64,000 nt of DNA, taken from NCBI GenBank assembly GCA_036426205.1, contig CM071573.1:74763043-74827042 (forward strand), read 5' to 3'. The position numbers were made by a program, and so were the translations under genes. Under the pieces are notes generated by a model. It saw nothing but the letters and a program-made list of their open reading frames with translations. It was not told the origin of the DNA and ran no database searches. Position 1 is the first letter of the stretch. Every line of letters starts with the position of its first letter. This DNA comes from Ascaphus truei. Lineage: Eukaryota; Chordata; Amphibia; Anura; Ascaphidae. Positions 11,621 to 23,501 of this stretch are shown in pieces.

Positions 11621-11961
11621 GGCCTCGGCCAAGGAGGCGCGCTGAGGCGCGCTTCCGCTCAGCACTGAGCCCCTACAGCCGCAATTAGAGCGGCTTTAGT
11701 AGGGGCTCGCCTACGCTTCTGCAAGCGCGCGGAAACGTAGCTCTTAGGTAATTTTTACATTTCCCCGCTTGCCGGAGCGCATGGCCGGTCACGTGAGCGG
11801 TTCGCCCAATGAGGGCGAACCAGCTCCGTGACGTCACTGGCCCGCCCCCAGCCCGCCCCCTGACGGCGCGCAGGGAAAGCACCCGCAAGGCCAGGGAAAG
11901 CACCCGCTTTCCCTGAGCCTCAGCGCGCCTCAGCACGCAAGTGGGGAGCTTGGCCGAGGCC
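11621..11961. mobile_element. Harbinger-type MITE with perfect 13-bp inverted ends and TAA duplication
   Basis: GGCCTCGGCCAAG at the left and CTTGGCCGAGGCC at the right, flanked by TAA at 11618-11620 and 11962-11964. The interior carries CACGTGA, a CCAAT, TGACGTCA and runs of CCCGCCCC within about 70 bp (11789-11862), plus a short direct repeat of 'agggaaagcacccgc'. In reverse complement the core matches 2388-2450. Confidence 0.8.
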
Positions 11962-11964
11962 TAA

Positions 11965-12681
11965 CTGGGTAAGTCTTCTTGTCAGAGAACAAGGTGAGCG
12001 GATACGTTTATCCGAAACCTCTGCTTGCAATGTTGCCAAACATTTCCTGCGTATAGTATCAGTTTTTTTTTAAAAAAGATACTTCGATTTGATTTCAGTT
12101 TTTTTTAATAAAAGGCTTCAACCGTATAGTTTTAAAGTGGCAAAGCATGAAATCTTATGTTTTAAAAAGAAGTAAGTTCTGTAGTATTGGATAACAGTGA
12201 CTTTTTTTAGTACACCTACCCTGCAGTGCAGGATATTTCCCAGCAGTTTGAGCTGTGAACTGTAACAATAGATATTTACCTCCGTAATATAAGGATACAT
12301 TGTAGCTGCTGAGTTTCACTCACTGAAAGATGGATTGAAATTGAAAGGTGGCCATTACATTAGGCACAGAATCAGGACTTTTACAGATTTATAACAGCAG
12401 CACCAAACAATTACCAGCTTAGGTAAAAATGTAGAAATATACATTGTCACATGCTTTACATATACAAATAAGAAATACAGGGGTAATGTAGTATTACTGC
12501 TTTAAAGCATCCATAGGACACCACCCCTTTTTTCTTTTTTTCTTTCTATATGTGAAGCACGTGACGATGTATAATTCTACATTCTTAACTATAGGCTATG
12601 TGTGTTAGTGGTCCTGGTGCTCAAGTACTAGGTCCCGATTTGATAATACTCTAATGAGATAAATGGGAGAACAAGACATTG
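11965..12681. other. no gene; old dispersed-repeat debris
   Basis: AT-rich sequence. Phrases such as 'tataattctacattctta' (about 12570) recur near 38228, suggesting an old unclassified repeat. Confidence 0.35.
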
Positions 12682-12717
12682 CCTTGATAAAGTGCACGGA
12701 CGCACGAAACGCTTAGG
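12682..12717 (+). ncRNA. hammerhead-ribozyme-like motif (degenerate)
   Basis: CCTTGATAAA, stem GTGC-ACGGAC-GCAC, then GAAACGCTTAGG. The layout and core changes match the PLE-borne motifs (C3 to U, G8 to A, one extra A). A Harbinger MITE starts 5 bp downstream, so the rest of the parent element is interrupted. Confidence 0.45.
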
Positions 12718-12721
12718 AGTG

Positions 12722-13010
12722 TTAGGCCGCGCTTATAGTGCCGGCGATGCGACCGATGCCGTCGCCATTTGCAAAAGATGTGTTTCTGTTTTGGGCGACG
12801 TCGGTGGCTGCAAAGCGACGTCATAAAAAGGAGGGTACAGGCTCCCGATTGGGCGCCAGGAGGGACCGTCGCCAAAAGAAAATCAAATAATAGTGACTAC
12901 CAGATTTCTGGTAGCACTGTTGCTCCGTCGCTTTGTCGCGTGCACTATAGGCGCACGCGTCGTCAACTATGCATTTGTTTCGCGTCGCCGGCACTATAAG
13001 CGCAGCCTTA
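12722..13010. mobile_element. Harbinger-type MITE, second copy of the 9692 family
   Basis: TTAGGCCGCGCTTATAGTG at the left and CACTATAAGCGCAGCCTTA at the right. Interior GACGTCGGTGG-type CpG blocks. It is inserted just 3' of a hammerhead-like motif. An ORF through it is incidental. Confidence 0.75.
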
Positions 13011-13336
13011 CACCCTCCCGTTTTTTTTTTTTATATAAGTTTGCTTCAATAAATTGATTTTTTATCTTCCTGACCCGGCTCTCTGTTTGCTGTGCGCTGT
13101 GCGCTGTGCGCTGTTGCACAATTTTTTGTACATTCTTACCTAAGCTGGCAAGTTTGGTGCGGAAACCTGCTATAGAAATCCAAGGATGCTCAGAATAATA
13201 AAACGCATCAAAAATGTCACTGAGTAAATAAATAATAATAAATAAAAAACGCACTTTTATCTAATGCAACAAAACTGATTTATTAAAAAAAAAAAAACAA
13301 AAAACAAACAAACAAGATTTCACTTGTTTTGCTGCC
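13011..13336. other. no gene; T-run, triplet of 'gtgcgct' and old repeat
   Basis: Poly-T at 13021-13032, a short tandem 'gctgtgc' run at 13090-13114, and 'cctgctatagaaatcca' near 13167, which recurs at about 45810. Confidence 0.35.
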
Positions 13337-13399
13337 TTAACCCATTAAATATATCTGTGATCGGCTTAGAATGGAGTCTGTAGTACCTGAAGGGGTTAA
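13337..13399. mobile_element. possible very short piggyBac-type MITE (TTAA ends)
   Basis: TTAACCCATT... to ...AAGGGGTTAA, 63 bp including both TTAA sites. Short, and could be chance. Confidence 0.25.
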
Positions 13400-13914
13400 G
13401 GATGATGGTAACAATGTTGACTATACCTGCAAGTGGTAACGTTTAGCTACAGTAAAAATAAATAAATAAAATAGAGCCATGAGTACTGATTAATGGCCCC
13501 TTTGATGGATAGTTCTTAGCACTTCCTGTCCTGGGGCGGACCATTCAGCATGTAAACAAATGCACTCCCGTGGAAGGTTTATGGTGTTTGAGCAAGGAAG
13601 GAGACTGTCATGTTACAGAGATGAAAACGTGGGTGACACTTCAAAGAGGACGACTCAATTTGTTGTATCTGAACCACCATGGAAATAAGTCAGGGGTGGA
13701 AAAAATAAATCCAGCGACTTAGGAATTAGGCGAGAGAAGCATCTTCGAAATATCTTAGGTGACTTGTAGTTTAAAAAAAGTGTTTGTTTTGGTGACTCGG
13801 CGATGTCTTCCACCAATGTCAACCACCTTCTTACAAGTTCATATGCCACACTTTAATGACCCTCACACTGACGTACTATTTGCATGTATGATGATATCCT
13901 GTCTCCCACTAGAG

Positions 13915-14065
13915 TGCATACATTAATAGATTGTAAGCTCTTCGTGTTAGATACTCACTCTGACATGCTTTCAGTTTGTCAGTCGCACTCTCCCTTGTAG
14001 TAACCTTGTATTGTCTTACTATTCAATGTATAGATCATCTTACAGAGCACTATTATTAGAATAAT
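13915..14065 (+). mobile_element. possible L2-like LINE 3' end, diverged
   Basis: Contains 'agattgtaagctcttcg' in the place seen in the clearer copies at 14953 and 45141. The tail is degenerate. Confidence 0.35.
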
Positions 14066-14076
14066 AATGTAATTAA

Positions 14077-14323
14077 CTCCTTTGCTGCCCGATGGGCCGC
14101 GGAAACAGAGTGCCACGGCTCGTCGAGTACTCGCGATCACATGACCGCTCGGTCACTGACGGAAGGGGAAGAGTTCTCCTTCCATCCCACAAGTGATAGG
14201 ATCGCATTCCGACCTCCCCATGAAAAATAAACAGGAAGGTTAATGACGAACGTAGTTCGTCACAGGGCCCCTGAGAGCCAGGCCACATGAAGTAGTAGCT
14301 GCGTCTAGACGGCACCCAAAAGG
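14077..14323. mobile_element. piggyBac-type MITE (TTAA target duplication)
   Basis: TTAA at 14073-14076 and 14324-14327. Inner ends CTCCTTTGCTGCC and GGCACCCAAAAGG are imperfect inverted repeats. There is no coding sequence for a transposase. Confidence 0.55.
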
Positions 14324-14689
14324 TTAAATGAAAGTACCCCAACGTAACACTGTCTACTGTTTTAATAGTAGTTTCACAATTTGAGTTGTTTAACATTACA
14401 CATTTCAGGCATGACATTGTAACTGGGAAGAAAAAAACAACACAAAATAGAGTTGTCCGTTCATGTTGCTGTCATGGGCTTATATACTGAAGAGTCACTG
14501 CCATAAATACAAAAAGGTTCAACATTTATATTACACCACAATAGAAAGCGGCTGAAGGATTTCTCATTGCAGTGTGTTATCAGTATGACAAGGGGAAGTA
14601 TTGGCAATTTGTACATTTGTATTCCTCTTAGGGCCAGTTATGTAACATTGCACTGTAATGGCCTTGATCAGTCTATAGTCACTTTAACA

Positions 14690-14815
14690 CAGGGGTGCGC
14701 AACTCCTGCCTCAAGGGCCACCATCAGGTCGGATTTTCAGGATATACCTGCTTCGGCACAGTTGGCTCAATCAGTGGCTCAGTCGAAGACTGATGACTGG
14801 AGTTGCCCACCTCTC
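14690..14815. mobile_element. hairpin hAT-type MITE, copy 2, with 8-bp duplication
   Basis: Begins CAGGGGTGCGCAACTC and ends in a reverse-complement-like GAGTTGCCCACC. The flanks CTTTAACA at 14682-14689 and 14816-14823 form a perfect 8-bp target duplication, the hallmark that assigns this family to hAT. Confidence 0.7.
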
Positions 14816-14889
14816 CTTTAACACAATGCTCCTTAACGAAACATGGGTAGCTCCATGGCTGATACTATACACTTCATAGATCGACCGTG

Positions 14890-15120
14890 GCCCCTTGCAG
14901 ACACACTTACCAGGACACCTTCCTACTGTCTCTGCACGTTCTTCCTATTTACCAATTAGATTGTAAGCTCTTTGGGACAGGGACTCTGTTACTTTTACAT
15001 CTGAAGCGCTTATTCCCATTGTGTTGTTTGAATTATTGGTTATTTATGCGATTGTCATGTGTATTAATGCTGTGAAGCACTATGTACATTAATGGCGCTA
15101 TATAAATAAAGATATACATA
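14890..15120 (+). mobile_element. L2-like LINE 3' end, 5'-truncated
   Basis: Contains 'agattgtaagctctttggga', 'gaagcgcttattcccat' and ends 'ggcgctatataaataaagat'. The same order occurs in reverse at 35680-35900, next to an L2-type coding remnant, which identifies the family. Confidence 0.6.
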
Positions 15121-15848
15121 CAATGCTGGGTGTTGTCTTGGGGCTGTGGTATTTGACTTGAAAATGTAAAAAAAAAAAAAAAAAAACCGCTGTTGACTTT
15201 TTGCCATAAAATGTGACACTTGGAGAAGGGAGATGGGAAGAGGGAGCATGTGATTTTGAAACTTCCAAATCAATGAAGGGTTTCAACAAGATACAGGAGG
15301 GAGGCATTCTTCAGAGGGAGGTGATATAGAACCAGAGGTCAACCTGGAGGGGTGGCAGGCTCACACGGAAAGGGCCGGTCAAATGGTTCTACCCTTAAAT
15401 TCACGTTTCTGTGGCGCTTGGAGTTATTTATTACAGTCCGTTATAGGTTGAGATTCGGCTTTAACTCCCATGGACTTGAATTTGAGTGAATGCCGGATTG
15501 GGTTTGCTAAATTTAATGGACTGTAATAATCCCACCAGAGAGGGCATATTTAAGCAACAATGCGTGGTGGTGATTTTCCCCTAATTTCCATGTGCAGCAT
15601 CAGAATTGGTCGGTATATTAAGAGAATTTAACATATACCAATATAAGGAGATGTACTTATTTTGACAAGCAAGTGTATCATTTTTTTCCCCATTTTATAT
15701 GCTTCAAAAATGTTCAGTCCAAAGTCACTGTTTAACTGTCTGAGGATCTGTGTCTAATATAGTACACTTGTTCAGCCGTAGTCGCAGATGCGAGCAACAT
15801 ATTTATATATAATATACAAGATAATACTTCAAGGGAACATTCCGCTGT
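15121..15848. other. no gene seen
   Basis: Poly-A at 15170-15186, then unclassified sequence. Confidence 0.35.
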
Positions 15849-16302
15849 GCCTCAAGAAGAAGGTTTTAAACCAGTGTATTCTGCCCGTGCTCACCTATGA
15901 ATGTGAAACTTGAACCCGAAGTGCGAAGATAATTCAGATGCTTCAGACAGCGCAAAGAGGTATAGAAAGACGTATGCTGGGTAATACCCGAAGAGACACT
16001 AAAAAAAGAATGAATTGGTTCGAACCCAAACAAAAGTCTGACCTCCTCCACAAGGGCGAATATATTAAAATGGAAGTGGGCCAGACATATCACAAAAAGA
16101 AATGCCCATCATTGGACAAAGATGGTGCTCGACTGGATTCCAAGAACGATTAAAACACCAAGACGACGACCAAAAAGTAAGATGGGAGGATGAAATCAGA
16201 ATTTATTTTGCGGTATGTGGAGAAGGTTGATAACCACAGTACGTGAGTATCATTCGGGAGGCCTTCATCCAGCAGTGGATCGATGAGGGCTGCTGATAGA
16301 TA
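15849..16302 (+). pseudogene. RTE-clade LINE, C-terminal fragment
   Basis: The + strand gives LPVLTYECET followed by a stop where the family has Trp (TGG to TGA), then IIQMLQTAQRGIERRMLG, then KWKWARHITK and, after a frame change, a P-R-R-R-P-K / W-E-D-E pattern and 'EAFIQQWIDEG'. This matches the order seen at the C-terminus of RTE-type reverse transcriptases (YG-x-E-x-W ... QR-x-x-ER-x-MLG ... W-x-W-AGH ... RP-x-x-RW-x-D). Several stops and frameshifts make it a relic. The Tx1/L1-like LINE inserted at its downstream edge; the flank resumes at 25981. Confidence 0.65.
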
Positions 16303-16318
16303 GCTATCATGCACTTTT
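16303..16318 (+). repeat. 16-bp target-site duplication of the composite LINE, left copy
   Basis: GCTATCATGCACTTTT, identical to 25981-25996. It abuts the short A-tail (T-run on this strand) of the minus-strand LINE. Confidence 0.8.
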
Positions 16319-16339
16319 TTTTTCCCATAAAGTTTTTTG

Positions 16340-19300
16340 TTAGGCATTGTTACAACAGAAAAAGAAAATACATTGCAATTCACAGTACCTAATAGTTTTA
16401 ACAGGTTTTTTGGGGAGTAAAGAGAGACAAACTAAGTTGTCGAGATGGGGGTTGCCTTCAAGAGGGGAAGGCAGAGAGGGAGGGTGAGGAGGGGGGTGTA
16501 AAGTGGGAAAGGGGGGTTTGCCTCCTGACTGAGGGGAATTTGATTGAGGTGTAGGTTGATGTTTTATCTTATCAGGAATTTTGTTCCCTTGAGGGAGGAG
16601 TTTTTTGTTCTCTACCTTGGTGGGGCGGGTTGTCTGTCCCTGGTTAGAAGAATCCATGGTTCCCATACTGATTCGTACGTACGCAGGAAGGTTTTGTCTC
16701 AGGATGGCAGTCAGCCGCTCCATGAGCATCACCTCATTAATTCTCTTTTTTATTGATCCCAAGGCTGGTGTGGTCATTTTCCTCCAGGAGGTCGCTATCT
16801 CACATCTCGCCGCAGTGAGAATGATGGATATTAATTTCCTAGTTGGTCGGACAATGTCGGACATCGGTCTGGCCAGTAGGAAGGTCAGTAGCTCAATAGG
16901 TAAATCTAGGTCAGTGGCCTCTTTTATCAAAATTTGGACCTTGGCCCAGTACTTAACAATTTCTGGACATGACCACCAGAGCCACAGCCTCTCCAACATT
17001 GATCTGATGCTAGAGGGTAGATTTGGTTTAATCGTGCTGGGGTAAGATACCAGCCAAACATAACTTTATAGATATTTTCCTTTATTGTGGTGCATAGGGA
17101 AGTTTCTGAGGCTGCCTGCCAGATTTCTTCCCAAGTCTCTTCCAGATTTCCCAAGTGTGTATTGAGGCCTGTAGTTTAAGGTTATTTGTCTGTCCATCTC
17201 CTCTGTCCAGACTCCAGAGGCAGGCTTGCAAGGAAGGCATCTTGGCATATTGATTTTCCATTTCTACCCAGCAACAAAGGGCCGGGTCTGTGTTCCACGT
17301 TACTGCCTGCTTGAGTTGGGCGGCGAAATAGTATTTTTGAAGATCTGGCCCCCCTTGGATCTTGGTGCCAACAGGACCGATCTGGCGACTCTGGGTCTTT
17401 TGCCCTTCCAAATAAAATGGAATATTCTATTTTGTATGTTTTTCAGATCAGTGCCCGGAACATGGGTCGGGAGTGTTTGAAATAGGTATAACATTCTTGG
17501 GAGTATATTCATCTTAACGAATATCATCCTCCCGATCCATGAGATCTGGTAACCTTCCGCACTGATCTAGATCTTTTTTAATCTTTTCCCATAATTTCGG
17601 GTAATTATCCCGGTATAGATCCCGGTAATGTCTTGACACATTAATTCCTAGATATTTAATGTGTGAAGAGCACCATCTATAACTAAAATTTAATTTGAGT
17701 AATTTAACTTCGGGATCTGGGAGACTAAGGTTAAGGGCCTCGGATTTGTCGCTGTTTATTTTGTATCCTGATATCTTTCCAAATTCTGATAGTTCCCTTT
17801 GAAGGTTAGGAAGGGAGGTTTGGGGTCTAGTTAGGGTAAGAATGATATCATCAGCGAATAAAGAAATTTTGTAGTGTTCTTTTCCAATAACTATACCCTG
17901 TATATCCGGGGTTTTTCGAATTTTAGACGCCAGTGATTCGATCGTGAGGGCAAAAAGAAGGGGGGATAGGGGGCATCCTTTTCGTGTTCCATTTTTAATT
18001 TGGAACCTTTCGGAGCCTCCGCCAGATAACCGTACCATAGCGGACGGGTTTTGGTAGAGCGCCCGAACTCCTGTTAGAAATGAGTCTCTGAAGCCAAATT
18101 TTGTCAGCGTGTGGTCAAGAAATAGCCAATCAATCCTGTCAAATGCCTTCTCCGCATCTAAACTCAGTAGCATAGCCTTTGTGCCTGTCAGGTGGGTATG
18201 ATCGACTATATTAATTATCTTGCGGGTATTGTCCGAGGCTTGGCGGCCCAGGACAAAGCCGACTTGGTCTGTGTGTATTAGTCTCGGCAAGATGGGATTG
18301 AGTCTGTTCGCCAGGATCTTACTATATAATTTGAGGTCGTTGTTCAACAATGAGATTGGTCTATAACTACCGCATTGAGTAGGGTCCTTACCCTCTTTGA
18401 GAATTATGGCCAGATTAGCGGACGACATTGAGGGCGGGATAGGACTTCCTTCTAAGAATGAGTTGAACAAATTCAATAAATGGGTTGATAGGATAGGTAG
18501 AATTTTTTTATAGTAGGCATTTGTGAAACCATCGGGGCCCGGTGTTTTGGATATTTTTGATGCCTTCACGGCAGCCGACAGTTCTTCAAATGTTATTTTT
18601 GCATTTAGTCTCATATTTTCTTCCTCTGTTAATGAGGGGAGCTCGCATTCATTTAAATAGTCTATTGCTGTCGGCAGATCAGTGTTGTTTGAGTTAGCAG
18701 AGTGAGCTCTCAGATTGTATAATTTGGTGTAAAATTTGGTGAATTCCTCTGCTATTTTTTTCTCACTGTATACTATCTCCCCAGAGCTATTTTTTATTGC
18801 AGTTATCTGTGATCTCTTTTGTATTCCTCTTAGCTTACTGGCAAGAAGTCTATCAGCCTTGTTCCCTTTATCATAATACCTCTGACCCGTCCATTTGAGA
18901 GCTTTTTCTACACTGTCCATCTGGATCACCTGTAGGTCGTTCCTAGCGGTTGTCAATTGTTTGTATATTTTCCGAGAGGGGTTAGCTTTGTGTAGCTGTT
19001 CTAATTTGATTATTTTATCTGTCAGCTCTTTGGTTAATTTGGTTTTAGTTTTCTTCCTGTGGGCGGCAATTGAGATAAGGTTTCCTCGAATTGTCGCCTT
19101 ATGGGCCTCCCACAGGATTGCTGGAGATGAGACTGAACCCTTGTTTATTCTAAAATATTCCTTGAGAGTTTTTTTGATCTCTCTGACAATCTCGGCATGG
19201 TTCAATAGGGAGTCATTCAGTTTCCAGCTATATGAGGTCGATTTGACAAATGGAATGAATAGGGTCAGGGAGATGGGAGCATGGTCTGACCACGTTATAG

Positions 19301-19915
19301 GGCCTATATCTGACTTAGTGGCGGCCTATAGGACATTCTTCGTTGCAAGGAAATAGTCAATACGGGAATAGGTCTGGTGAGGTGCCGAGTAAAAGGTATA
19401 ATCCCTTTGTCCCTGATGCTCTGTTCTCCAAATGTCCACTAGGGAAAACTCACCCATAATATCTTTAAATTTTTTCCCCAGTTTTTGGGATTGGGTTGAG
19501 TGTTGTCGTCCTGGGGTGCTCGATTTGTCTTCATTTGGGTTAAGAGCCATGTTTAGATCTCCCGCGATTAGCAGCGAGGATATATAATTTGGGTCAATTT
19601 TTTCCAGAACATTTTTTAGAAATTCTGTCTGGTTCTCGTTTGGGGCGTAGAGGTTAACGAGGGCGATTGCCGAACCCGAAAGTGAACCGTAGACCACAAT
19701 AAATCTTCCCTCTGGATCTGCCGTAATTTTTGTTAAATTAAATGGGGTGCCCTGACGGATCAGAATGGCAACCCCTCTGCGCTTACTACTGAACGAGGAG
19801 AAATAGCTCATCGGGTATGTTTGTTGAAATGTTTTAGGTGGGTCCTGAGACGTAAAATGGGTCTCCTGAAGGAAAACAACATCGCCACCAGACTTTTTTA
19901 TTTCCTGGATGGGGG
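16340..19915 (-). pseudogene. LINE ORF2: AP-endonuclease and reverse transcriptase, disrupted
   Basis: From 19915 downward: GDVVFLQETHF (endonuclease entry), SKRRGVAILI, LLIAGDLNMA, TFYSAPHQTYSRIDYFL (C-terminal endonuclease motif). A long open stretch 19205-17514 has the linker, then KTPGPDGFTNAYYK, LLNNDLKLYSKILANRL, LDAEKAFDRIDW, GTRKGCPLSPLLFAL and the catalytic FADDI box (about 17850). The 3' third is split by frameshifts near 17515, 17310 and 17080, with C-terminal pieces W-Y-x-TPARL and CPEIVKYWAKV still visible. The N-terminal codons before 'IQEIKKSG' are lost in a G-run at 19911. This is close to an L1/Tx1 ORF2 in length (about 1,160 codons) but not translatable. Confidence 0.85.
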
Positions 19916-20863
19916 GGGTTGCATGGGGAAGGTGGGGAGGGGGGAAGGTGGGAGGGGGGGAGGGGGGAAGGGGCGGGGGTGGGGGAATGGTCGGGTTGCC
20001 TTGTGTGTGTGTGTATAGATGCCATTCATCACATATTATATCCCTTATGCATATAGATAGTCGCGAATAGTACAGTCATAACCTTTGGAGGGCCCTGTGG
20101 CCTCCTATGGTCAGCTCTTTGAGAGCCGCTCATCATAGGTTGAACAGTTCCTAAAGCGTAGATCTGCGGGTTATTGGGGGGGAGTGAGAGGGGGGCGGGG
20201 AGTGGGGTGTGAAGGAATGGAAAGGAAAGGGGGGGAGGGAGAGGAGAAGTCAGAGTGGGGTGAGGGTGGGGGGAGATGCATCTCTATAATAGGCAGCTTA
20301 TAGGCTTTGTCTGCTGTCCAGTCGTTAGAAAGCATAGTGGACACCTCGTGGGTATCCTAATTACCCAGAGCTATTTATCCATCATTCTATATTTTGTTCA
20401 GCGTTGGTTACTTATGGTATCGTTACAGTGATTGGGGGGTTCTGTAATGGCCGCAGTGAAGCGGCTCTTCCTATGTGAACTTAAGCATAAGCAAGGGTCC
20501 TCGAGACTTTGAGGGGGGGGCGGGGAGCGGTGTGGGTTGGGGGGGATGGGACTAGAGGGGGGGCTTGCATCATTAGTTCTAACATCTTTCAGACCTTGTT
20601 ACATACACGTTATGATTCTTTGCATGGGAAATGTACAACAATAACATCCAAATGACAGGAAATAATAAAAAAAGAAAAAAAAAGCATTTCTACTGTGAGT
20701 GTTTCTCTGGCGTTCTGATCCCGTCGCGTGTCTCCTATCAGGTTATTGTCCAGCAGTGTGAGTTTGGCTATAGGAGCTTTCATGGGGGAAGGGGTGGGGG
20801 GTAGGAAGGTGAGTTCGGGTGGGGAGTTAAGGGTTCGCGATTTAGGGGGGGGGAGGGGTGGCG

Positions 20864-20894
<31 letters not shown>

Positions 20895-21476
20895 GTCCAG
20901 TGATGGGGGGTCTTTATCTGGAGCAAAATAAGCTCTATGTCAACGTTCAGCTCTACGCGCAACCAGGGGGGGTTACTTAATTTGGGGTAACAGGGGTAAA
21001 ACGAACTGGGAAGGTGTGTACATGTTTTAACATTACCGACCCTGTCCCTTAGGATCATCAGCTGGGTGCAGTGATCTGGGTCAAGATTTGTCCTGAGGTT
21101 CAGTCGCCCATCAAATTGGTTCCTAGGAAAATCAGGGTCTGCCTCTGCTCGCGGCCTCAGGTAGTGCGTCGGTCCTCCCTCAGCCGAGGGGGGAGCAAGA
21201 GGCTCAACGCGGGGTAGGGTCTGGTGTGATTCCGGTGACTCTCCGAAGTCAGATGCTCGGTGTCTGGGCAGGCCCATCATGAAGGTCCGTGTGCTGAGAC
21301 GGTAGTCGAAAGGGATGCGCCGCGCAAGAGGGACAGCGGCCGCTGCAGTTCTTCTGGAGCTCGATGGGGCGCCCCCTGGAAAAGTAAGGCCTCTCGCGCC
21401 ACCATTTTACCTTCTGGGAGCAGATGATGAGGCTCTCCCGGGACGGCTGAACGAGTAAGTATTGCAGCGGTTACCT
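19911..21476 (-). other. LINE inter-ORF region, G-rich on the + strand
   Basis: About 1.5 kb between ORF1 and ORF2 with many G-runs, including one of about 30 G near 20862-20892 and runs at 19911-19990 and 20180-20275. Shared with 23502-24830 except for the first 235 bp. Pro-rich frames here are translations of C-runs. Confidence 0.6.
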
Positions 21477-22487
21477 CATTTCTCTCGGGGATGCCGCTTC
21501 TCCGCGATCCTTTCTGAAGTTCTTATCGGCTGATCCTCCTTGTCGCTGGGTCGATTTCCGGTTGATTCGGCGGTCCAAAGAGGTTCCAGGGCCAGGCCCA
21601 AGGCCTTCGCTAGGTGTTCCATGTCTTCGGGGTATCATATAGAGAGGAATTTGCCTTTATGGTTGATGACCAGTTTAAAGGGGAATCCCCATTTATACTT
21701 TATGCCCTTCTCACGGAGGAGCAGTGTGAGGGGGCGCATCTCCTTCCGGCGGTCCACCGTTAACTTCGAGAGGTCGTTGTAGACCTGGAGTGTTTCTCCC
21801 CGGAACATGATAGTGTCTCTCACCCGGCACGCTACGATGAGCTTGTCCTTAGTGGTGTAACTGTGGAGCCGCACGATTACATCCCGCCGTCGGTTCGCGT
21901 CATCGGATCGTGGGCCTAGCGCTCTGTGCGCTCTGTCGATTTCCATATCGCGTTGTTCTAGTTCTGCACATATGGAGACGAAAAAGTCTGCCAGATATTC
22001 ACGCAGGTGGCCGGGTAGGATCGCTTCCGGGATGCCGCGGATCCGTAGATTCTGGCGGCGATCCCGGTTTTCTTGATCCTCCAGGCCGTCGCGGAGGGAA
22101 TGAATTTCTCGGCCTAGCCGGATGATTTCTTCATCCGCATCAGTTTGGTGTTGCAGGGCCTCTTCGAGCCTGTTCTCCAGCGTCGTGGTGCGCTCCTGGA
22201 GGCCCTGAATGTCCTGCTTGATTGCCGAGACCGCTTCCTTGAGGTCAGCTTGTAGTGTTCTCTGCAGTTTGGCATGTAGTTCCTCAAGGAACTCTTTCGT
22301 AATTCCCCCGTCCGGGGGGGGGGGGAGTTTCAGCGGGGCTTGCAAGGTCTGCTCGGGCTTGTGCGCCTCGTGCTCCTGGCGGTGATCCGCCATCTTGTTT
22401 TTTTCCCCCTGTGTCGGTGTGCTGTTTCACGGGGGTAAAGTATCTCCCAACCCCTTGGGCAGGTTGGTTTTTCCCCTTGGTTGACAT
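21477..22487 (-). pseudogene. LINE ORF1, inner copy, broken
   Basis: The same protein as the outer copy (24831-25838), beginning MSTKGKNQPAQGVGRYFTP. A G-run expansion at 22313-22325 shifts the frame after PPP. A CGA-to-TGA change at about 21631-21636 stops it at ...KGKFLSI, where the outer copy reads SIRYPEDMEH. Both are typical decay: slippage and CpG deamination. Confidence 0.8.
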
Positions 22488-22632
22488 CCCTTATGCTTTG
22501 GGAGGCAAGAGGGAGTTTTGGGGGGATTTTTTCCGGACGAAAAATGTCTATTTTATGTGTTTATCTGAGTGGGTCTCCGGAGCTCTACCTTCACCCGTCT
22601 TCTCTGCTTGACGTCATCGGCACGCCCCCCCC

Positions 22633-23501
22633 GCTCTACATTTTTAACAACACTTTAAAAAAAAAAACCTAGGAAATATAGCAAAAAGCCAAATTATATA
22701 GGGTGGAGATTTTAACACTACACTCAATAAATCTATGGATAGATAATCCCCCATGTCACAGATTCAGATATCCCAGACTCTGAATGATCACACAAAACTA
22801 TTCGAGCAGTTAAGGGTCTTCGGCCCAGTGGATACCTGGTGGGAGCTAAATCCCAAGACCCGAGATTTCACATTTTATTCAGCACCCCACAGAATATATA
22901 CCAGAATAGATGACATTTTTATTTCAGCTTCCCTAATCTCCCAAACACAGTCAGCAATCATTAAAGGAATCGCATGGTCTGACCGTGCAACATTGGAAGT
23001 AATAGTCGGAGATCTGGCGGCCCCTCCTGCATTTCGCGCTTGGCGATTTAAACGAATCACTGATTAAAATCCCTGAATTCACCAAGGCGTTAAACCAGGA
23101 AATCACAGACCGTTCATCATAACATAAACTCAATCCTCCACCTAGGAAACCCCTAAGGTGGTACTTAGGGGTGAAATTATCGGAATAGCAGCAGGTAGGG
23201 AAAAAAAGAGACAATCGAAAATTAATTAGCTGAACATGGAGATCGTAACTCTAGAGTCAGTGCACAAACCCAACCCTTCCGAAAGAATTCTAAAATATTT
23301 AACGGCCCGTAGGGGAGAACTAAATGCTTGTTTATCCGAGGCAGCGGAAGAAACCATGACTTGGACTAAACGAACGTTCTTTGAGAAGGCTAATAAGCCG
23401 GACTCCATGTTGGCTTATTGCTTCAGACATAGGCAGCCCATGTAAATGTGAAGATAACGGAGCGCAGCGCAAAGTGAAATTGCAATATATATATATATAT
23501 A
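22633..23501 (+). mobile_element. fragment of a second L1-like LINE ORF2, opposite orientation
   Basis: The + strand reads FGPVDTWWELNPKTRDFTFY, SAPHRIYTRIDDIFIS, then GIAWSDRATLEV (endonuclease C-terminus), then after stops VHKPNPSERILKYLTARRGE and KRTFFEKANKPDSMLA (the linker before RT). It is related to but distinct from the ORF2 at 16340-19915. It begins with an A-run (22657-22668) and ends at (AT)n. It lies exactly between the two 5' copies of the composite LINE. Confidence 0.65.

Noticed and set aside
20780..21280. 166-codon Pro-rich open frame between the LINE ORFs
   Set aside because: Not kept intact in the outer LINE copy and ends in a translated C-run; part of the inter-ORF spacer.
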